10,287 nucleotides of DNA, from assembly GCA_035591015.1 (NCBI GenBank), contig JAXIUW010228840.1, positions 1-10,287 of the forward strand, read 5' to 3'. This stretch comes from Cephalothrix simula (lineage: Eukaryota > Nemertea > Palaeonemertea > Archinemertea > Cephalotrichidae). The translations under genes were made by a program, and so were the position numbers. This document shows, one piece after another, positions 7,143 through 10,287 of this stretch. The notes under the pieces were generated by a model. It made no database searches and was not told where the DNA came from. It saw only the letters and a program-made list of their open reading frames with translations. The first letter of the stretch is position 1, and each line of letters starts with the position of its first letter.

Positions 7143-7885
7143 ATTATACCTGAAACTTGATGATTTAACATGAGTTTTGTTGCAGTGCTTTGCTAAATTC
7201 TTTTTTTCAATTTAATTCCCTTTAAATTTTCACTTGTGTGTAAATACGGATTTTACTAATAATCCAATTTATCGTTCCACAAAATCGGAAGTAAATATGC
7301 ATCCCTATGCGTTGAAAAGTCTTGCCCGTTCTACTACGTTAAAATTCTTTTCAATCGCTACCCCTGAGGAGGCAAGTCAGAGCCTTCCAAATATCGATAT
7401 AATTTTTTAGATTTAGTCAACATTAATTTTTTAATTTTTGTTTTGGATACAAAACGGATAAGGTGTTAAGTAAGTAGGTAAGATGTATCAATCCAATAAC
7501 TCTTGTTTTATAGTTTAAAGATGTTTGTTTGATCTGAATTTTTCCCATCTTGGCTCATACGAATCAATAAGTATTTTATATATCATAATTAAATATATCT
7601 TGAAATTGTGGTTCAATTGTGTATCTATTTTATTTAAAAAGCTATAAGAGCCGTATGTACATATTTGGTGTTACATAAAAACATCACATTTATTGGTGAT
7701 TTTGTTGAAACAAAATGTAAAATGTAAAAACAAAGAAGAATGCCGGGCGTTTTCATATTTGGCTACTGACGTGTTCTGGTAAATCGCGTGAATGCTATCG
7801 GCCAGTCACGAGCGGGAGAAAGTTTCAAAACAAAGCAGACATCTTAGTATATGATCTGGTATGTGCAATGATGGATGTTTTAATA
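7143..7885. other. LINE 3' flank and gene-free stretch
   Basis: The first part probably belongs to the LINE 3' untranslated region, but I see no clear poly(A) tail or target-site duplication that would mark its end. No gene is supported. Minor structures are a gapped inverted repeat GCGTTGAAAAG/CTTTTCAATCGC near 7310-7360, GTTTTG/CAAAAC near 7440 and the tandem word AAAATGTAAAATGTAAAA near 7713-7730. Confidence 0.5.
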
Positions 7886-8042
7886 TTCGGATAATCCCCA
7901 TTTTGATTCCCAAAGGTATATATCCTACGTCAACAAACCTTTGGAATCAGCCAATGAATTGGCTGTTAATTTTACAGCTCACATCAAGGTGTGATTTCTA
8001 ATTCGTCGAATATTCTACGTCACGATACTAATTTAAATCGGG

Positions 8043-8150
8043 AGTCATTTATCCGAATGCAATATTCAAAAGCCATGGGAGTCAATCTCTGGCTCTCGAT
8101 TCGCTTCGATTAAAGCGCATGATTTTTATCTGGATTCGGATAAATGACTT
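8043..8150. mobile_element. 108-bp inverted-repeat element
   Basis: AGTCATTTATCCGAAT at 8043-8058 is the perfect reverse complement of ATTCGGATAAATGACT at 8135-8150, enclosing 76 bp with no coding potential. The loop contains a smaller hairpin (CGCTT/AAGCG) near 8103-8120. A 16-bp perfect match with this composition is unlikely by chance. No clear target-site duplication is present, so it may be a small MITE or a stem within the larger 7886-8478 structure. Confidence 0.5.
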
Positions 8151-8271
8151 CTTTCATAGATTACTTAAAACAGCTTTAAAACGTATTTAGAATTATTATT
8201 TCAATAATATTTTATTGAATTATAAACGGTACATGCATCTAATTAATAGCTTATTACCCATTTTCGGCAAA

Positions 8272-8364
8272 AAAGAAAAAAAGAAAATAAAGGAATGAGC
8301 GCGGCTCGAACCAACTCCCTTTGATTTATAGAGCGAACGCTCATCACCTTAGAGGCGAGTTAAA
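8272..8364 (-). repeat. tRNA-like SINE head or tRNA relic
   Basis: On the minus strand a B box GGTTCGAGCC (plus-strand 8303-8312) follows an anticodon-arm-like TTCGCTCTATAAATCAAAG and a D-stem-like CTCGCCT...GAGCG. The D loop appears expanded and the T stem does not pair, so a functional tRNA is unlikely. The sequence after it is T-rich with runs of four or more T, which would end pol III transcripts. It is most likely part of a tRNA-derived SINE. Confidence 0.5.
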
Positions 8365-8537
8365 CAATCGTAGTATTTTATTAGTTATATTTTATCGATT
8401 CACTGTTTTAACGGCTTCAGTTATGGATGATGCCAAGGCAGAGTCTATACTTTGGGAATCAAAATGGATCATCCCAGGTAAATAATTTACGAAAATAACT
8501 TGCTAGTCCAAAATCAAAATATGATATAAACCTAAAT

Positions 8538-9062
8538 TTGGGTCCGACAAGGATAATAGAATTTGATGGCGCTAGTGGCCGAACGGCGTATATGGCATAT
8601 TCCATGTGCAATCATGTGATATTTTACAATAGGAATATAATAATATTAATTGTTGGCTCCAATGCCTTATGCGATATGCAACTTTTGCCAGGCAAAGAAA
8701 ATTTTTTGACCTGGCTCTATGTGTGAGAGACAAAGTTAGAAAAGGAATTGTTGTGTGCCAAGTAATCAAACGAGAACACATGTTCCGTTTTCCTCAACTT
8801 TGGAGTTATCATATTGACTATCTTAATGATAGAATAATAAAAACTAATTTCCATTTGCTGCATGTTACTTTAAATCTCCAATACCAAAAGTTGAATTCTG
8901 GAAAATACGCAGAATTGCAAACCCACCTCAGATATAATACACGATGGTGTTCACTTTAATGAAAAGGGAAATGACCGCTTGGCCAGAAGCATGCACGCTG
9001 CAATTGTCCATGTTTCTAAGGTAATTAGGCCACTTGTAATTGTATTAGTAAGTGAAAATTGA
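8538..9062 (+). pseudogene. Frameshifted SGNH/GDSL-type esterase relic
   Basis: SGNH hydrolases are esterases with conserved blocks carrying Ser, Gly, Asn and a DxxH pair. Three consecutive frames carry recognisable parts. The first (8538-~8690) has a G-rich turn FDGASGRT and ILIVGSNALCD, corresponding to the GxN block with the usual Asp after Asn replaced by Ala. The second (from ~8690) has DLALCVRDKVRKGIVVCQVIKR and HIDYLNDRI. The third (8943-9062) has DGVHFNEKGNDRLARSM, the DxxH block, and ends at TGA 9060-9062. The order matches the family, so at least two frameshifts separate the pieces. The nucleophile block (GDS) is not seen. Such domains occur in ORF1 of CR1-like retrotransposons and in some other elements, so a transposon origin is likely but not shown. 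Confidence 0.6.
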
Positions 9063-9072
9063 ATTGCTATAC

Positions 9073-9078
9073 AATAAA
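9073..9078 (+). promoter_or_regulatory. Possible poly(A) signal
   Basis: AATAAA lies 11 bases after the terminal stop codon of the esterase relic. It could be the original polyadenylation signal of that element or gene, but the motif is common in AT-rich DNA. Confidence 0.3.
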
Positions 9079-9117
9079 GTTAATTTTTGGATAAGCGGTA
9101 TAATTACTAATAAAAGT

Positions 9118-9183
9118 TATGGCTATGGCTATGTTGTTTCGGCCATTAAAGGCTACATGGTTTCGACCTTAAAATTTAACGTA
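9118..9183 (+). repeat. Isolated unit of the GGCTATG-GGTTTCGGCC minisatellite
   Basis: One unit plus a duplicated GGCTAT start is present here: GGCTATGTTGTTTCGGCC, ATTAAA, GGCTACATGGTTTCGACC, then TTAAAATTTAACGT. It matches the array at 9749-10004, more than 560 bp away, unit for unit. Confidence 0.75.
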
Positions 9184-9748
9184 TGGCAATCAGGTTCCGC
9201 TAGCGTCCGGTGAAGTCAATGATGGAAACTTCCAAGGCAGGAGCTTTTTCGTCAATGTCGTCACTGATTGACCAATCAGGTCACTGATCTGTATTTATGT
9301 TGGGAAATACCCCCCAAAAATTATAGCACATAAATGTTTATATCTCTTTTTTCAAACACATTTACTTAACAAAAATAGGACGATAATGTTTCGTATAATG
9401 TTATCTATAAAACTATGCTCTTTATAATTTTAAACTTTCCCTAGTTAGAGAATTTGCTATAAAATGAACTATGCCAGCCAAACAGACTGCGAGTTTATTG
9501 CAGAAGTAAAAAAATGTTTTCAAATCCTTAATATCTTATAAATTCCTGTATAAATTCCAATATGTTTTGCTAAATATTCCTATGTGTAACAAAACAATGC
9601 TCTGATTTCTCTTGAAATGTGAGTTCTTACTTGGTAGTCCAATTAAAGTTATAAAATTGCTAACCCAAGAGTATTATTGGTCGACTCTAATAGACGGTTA
9701 TTGGTTCACTTCGTTGTATGAGAGACCAATGTATGAAGTAGACGTGTA
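9184..9748. other. Gene-free stretch between minisatellite blocks
   Basis: I see no supported gene. GTCACTGAT repeats at 9260 and 9280, around an inverted GATTGACCAATC at 9266-9277. The remainder is AT-rich. An open frame at 9612-9809 runs into the minisatellite and has no family resemblance. Confidence 0.55.
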
Positions 9749-10004
9749 TAGGCTTAAAGGTTTCAGCCTAGAAAAATTAATGTTATGGCTAGGTGGTTCC
9801 GGTCATTAAAGGCTATGCGGTTTCGGCCTTTTAAAAATTTAATGTTTGGCTATGAGGTTTCAGCCAGTAAGGACTGCTAGGTTTCAGCCTTTAAGAATTT
9901 AAGTGGCTATGTGGTTTTGGTCATATATGTGCCAGAAGGTTTCGGTCGAAAAATTTAAAATTATGGCTATGGGTTTCGACCATTATGGGCTATGTACATG
10001 GGGA
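9749..10004 (+). repeat. ~59-bp minisatellite built from two related half-units
   Basis: Four units begin near 9783, 9845, 9903 and 9961, spaced 62, 58 and 58 bp, with a partial unit before them from about 9749. Each holds two half-units of the form GGCTATGnGGTTTCGGCC, the first followed by ATTAAA-like and the second by TTTAAAAATTTAA-like spacers. Divergence between units is moderate. All units run in the same direction. No protein repeat is convincing because frames are interrupted. Confidence 0.8.
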
Positions 10005-10287
10005 TAGTCTGGCTTTATTTTAGTCGGAGTAATCACTCCCATAACAACGCCAAGGACGGTTTTTCAAATCTAGTTTTGGTTTCGCCCTGCGACTAAATGT
10101 AGTAAAATCGGAGTTTTTAACAAAATTCAAAATTTTGAATAAAATAGACGGTTGAAAAACGAACCAGGGGTAGGAAAAAGGTTGGCGAAGAATATCAGGT
10201 GGACAAAAATTTTCCAGCGGTCACTTCAGATTTTTGGCAAATTTTAAGATTAGTATTGTCGCTTATGGAAAATGCATAGGTGGTCTG
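10005..10287. other. Gene-free end of window
   Basis: No gene is seen. A perfect 16-bp palindrome, ATTCAAAATTTTGAAT, lies at 10125-10140. Confidence 0.5.

Larger units (their letters stand above)
7886..8478. mobile_element. Candidate ~590-bp foldback element with ~25-38 bp inverted ends
   Basis: CCATTTTGATTCCCAAA at 7898-7914 is the exact reverse complement of TTTGGGAATCAAAATGG at 8451-8467. Similarity extends on both sides: ATAATCC against ATGATCC outside, and GGTATATATC against GTATAGACTC inside. Near the left end a second hairpin pairs GATTCCCAAAGGT with ACCTTTGGAATC at about 7937-7948, followed by the palindrome CAGCCAATGAATTGGCTG. The interior also holds a smaller inverted repeat (8043-8150) and a tRNA-like segment (8272-8364), so it may be a nest of elements. 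I see no target-site duplication. The right arm overlaps a short frame from ATG 8424 that ends at a GT donor-like site, which I do not trust as an exon. Confidence 0.45.

Noticed and set aside
8424-8475. Short ATG frame ending at a GT donor-like site (CCCAG before GTAAAT)
   Set aside because: It coincides with the right arm of an inverted repeat, and no matching downstream exon with an acceptor was found.

Overview
The window looks like AT-rich nuclear DNA from an animal, most likely an invertebrate and perhaps an arthropod. The evidence is spliced exons with GT/AG borders, a CUB-domain gene split by a 2.2 kb intron, tRNA-like SINE heads, decayed LINE coding sequence and several small inverted-repeat (MITE-like) elements. 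I see no prokaryotic operon, Shine-Dalgarno context or CRISPR array. The species cannot be named from this sequence.

Layout. Positions 1-2519 are mostly non-coding. They hold a tRNA-like SINE head on the minus strand near 231-306 and a probable inverted-repeat element at 1534-1826. At 2520-2622 there is a nearly perfect 103-bp palindrome flanked by an 8-bp target-site duplication. The host gene follows on the plus strand. Exon 2896-3079 and exon 5307-5510 join in phase to encode one complete CUB domain. The intron between them (3080-5306) carries a duplicated ~110-bp repeat, a 337-bp Tc1/mariner-type foldback element with a TA duplication, and a tRNA-derived SINE.

Downstream of the second exon, 5622-6121 is a diverged ~105-bp tandem repeat. 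One unit is interrupted by a 128-bp palindromic element with an 8-bp duplication, and a sister unit preserves the empty site. Next comes a dead LINE: an ORF1-like frame with one nonsense codon (6216-6833), followed almost at once by only the last ~87 codons of the reverse-transcriptase ORF (6879-7142). Most of ORF2 is missing.

Positions 7886-8478 form a diverged foldback region containing another small inverted repeat and a tRNA-like head. Positions 8538-9062 are a frameshifted relic of an SGNH/GDSL-type esterase, a domain known from ORF1 of some CR1-like retrotransposons. The right end (9118-10004) holds a dispersed ~59-bp minisatellite.

The only gene likely to work here is the CUB-domain gene, and only part of it is visible. 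The rest is a dense layer of old and medium-aged mobile elements. I did not find a convincing new multigene system. The most informative structures are the palindromic elements with intact target-site duplications.
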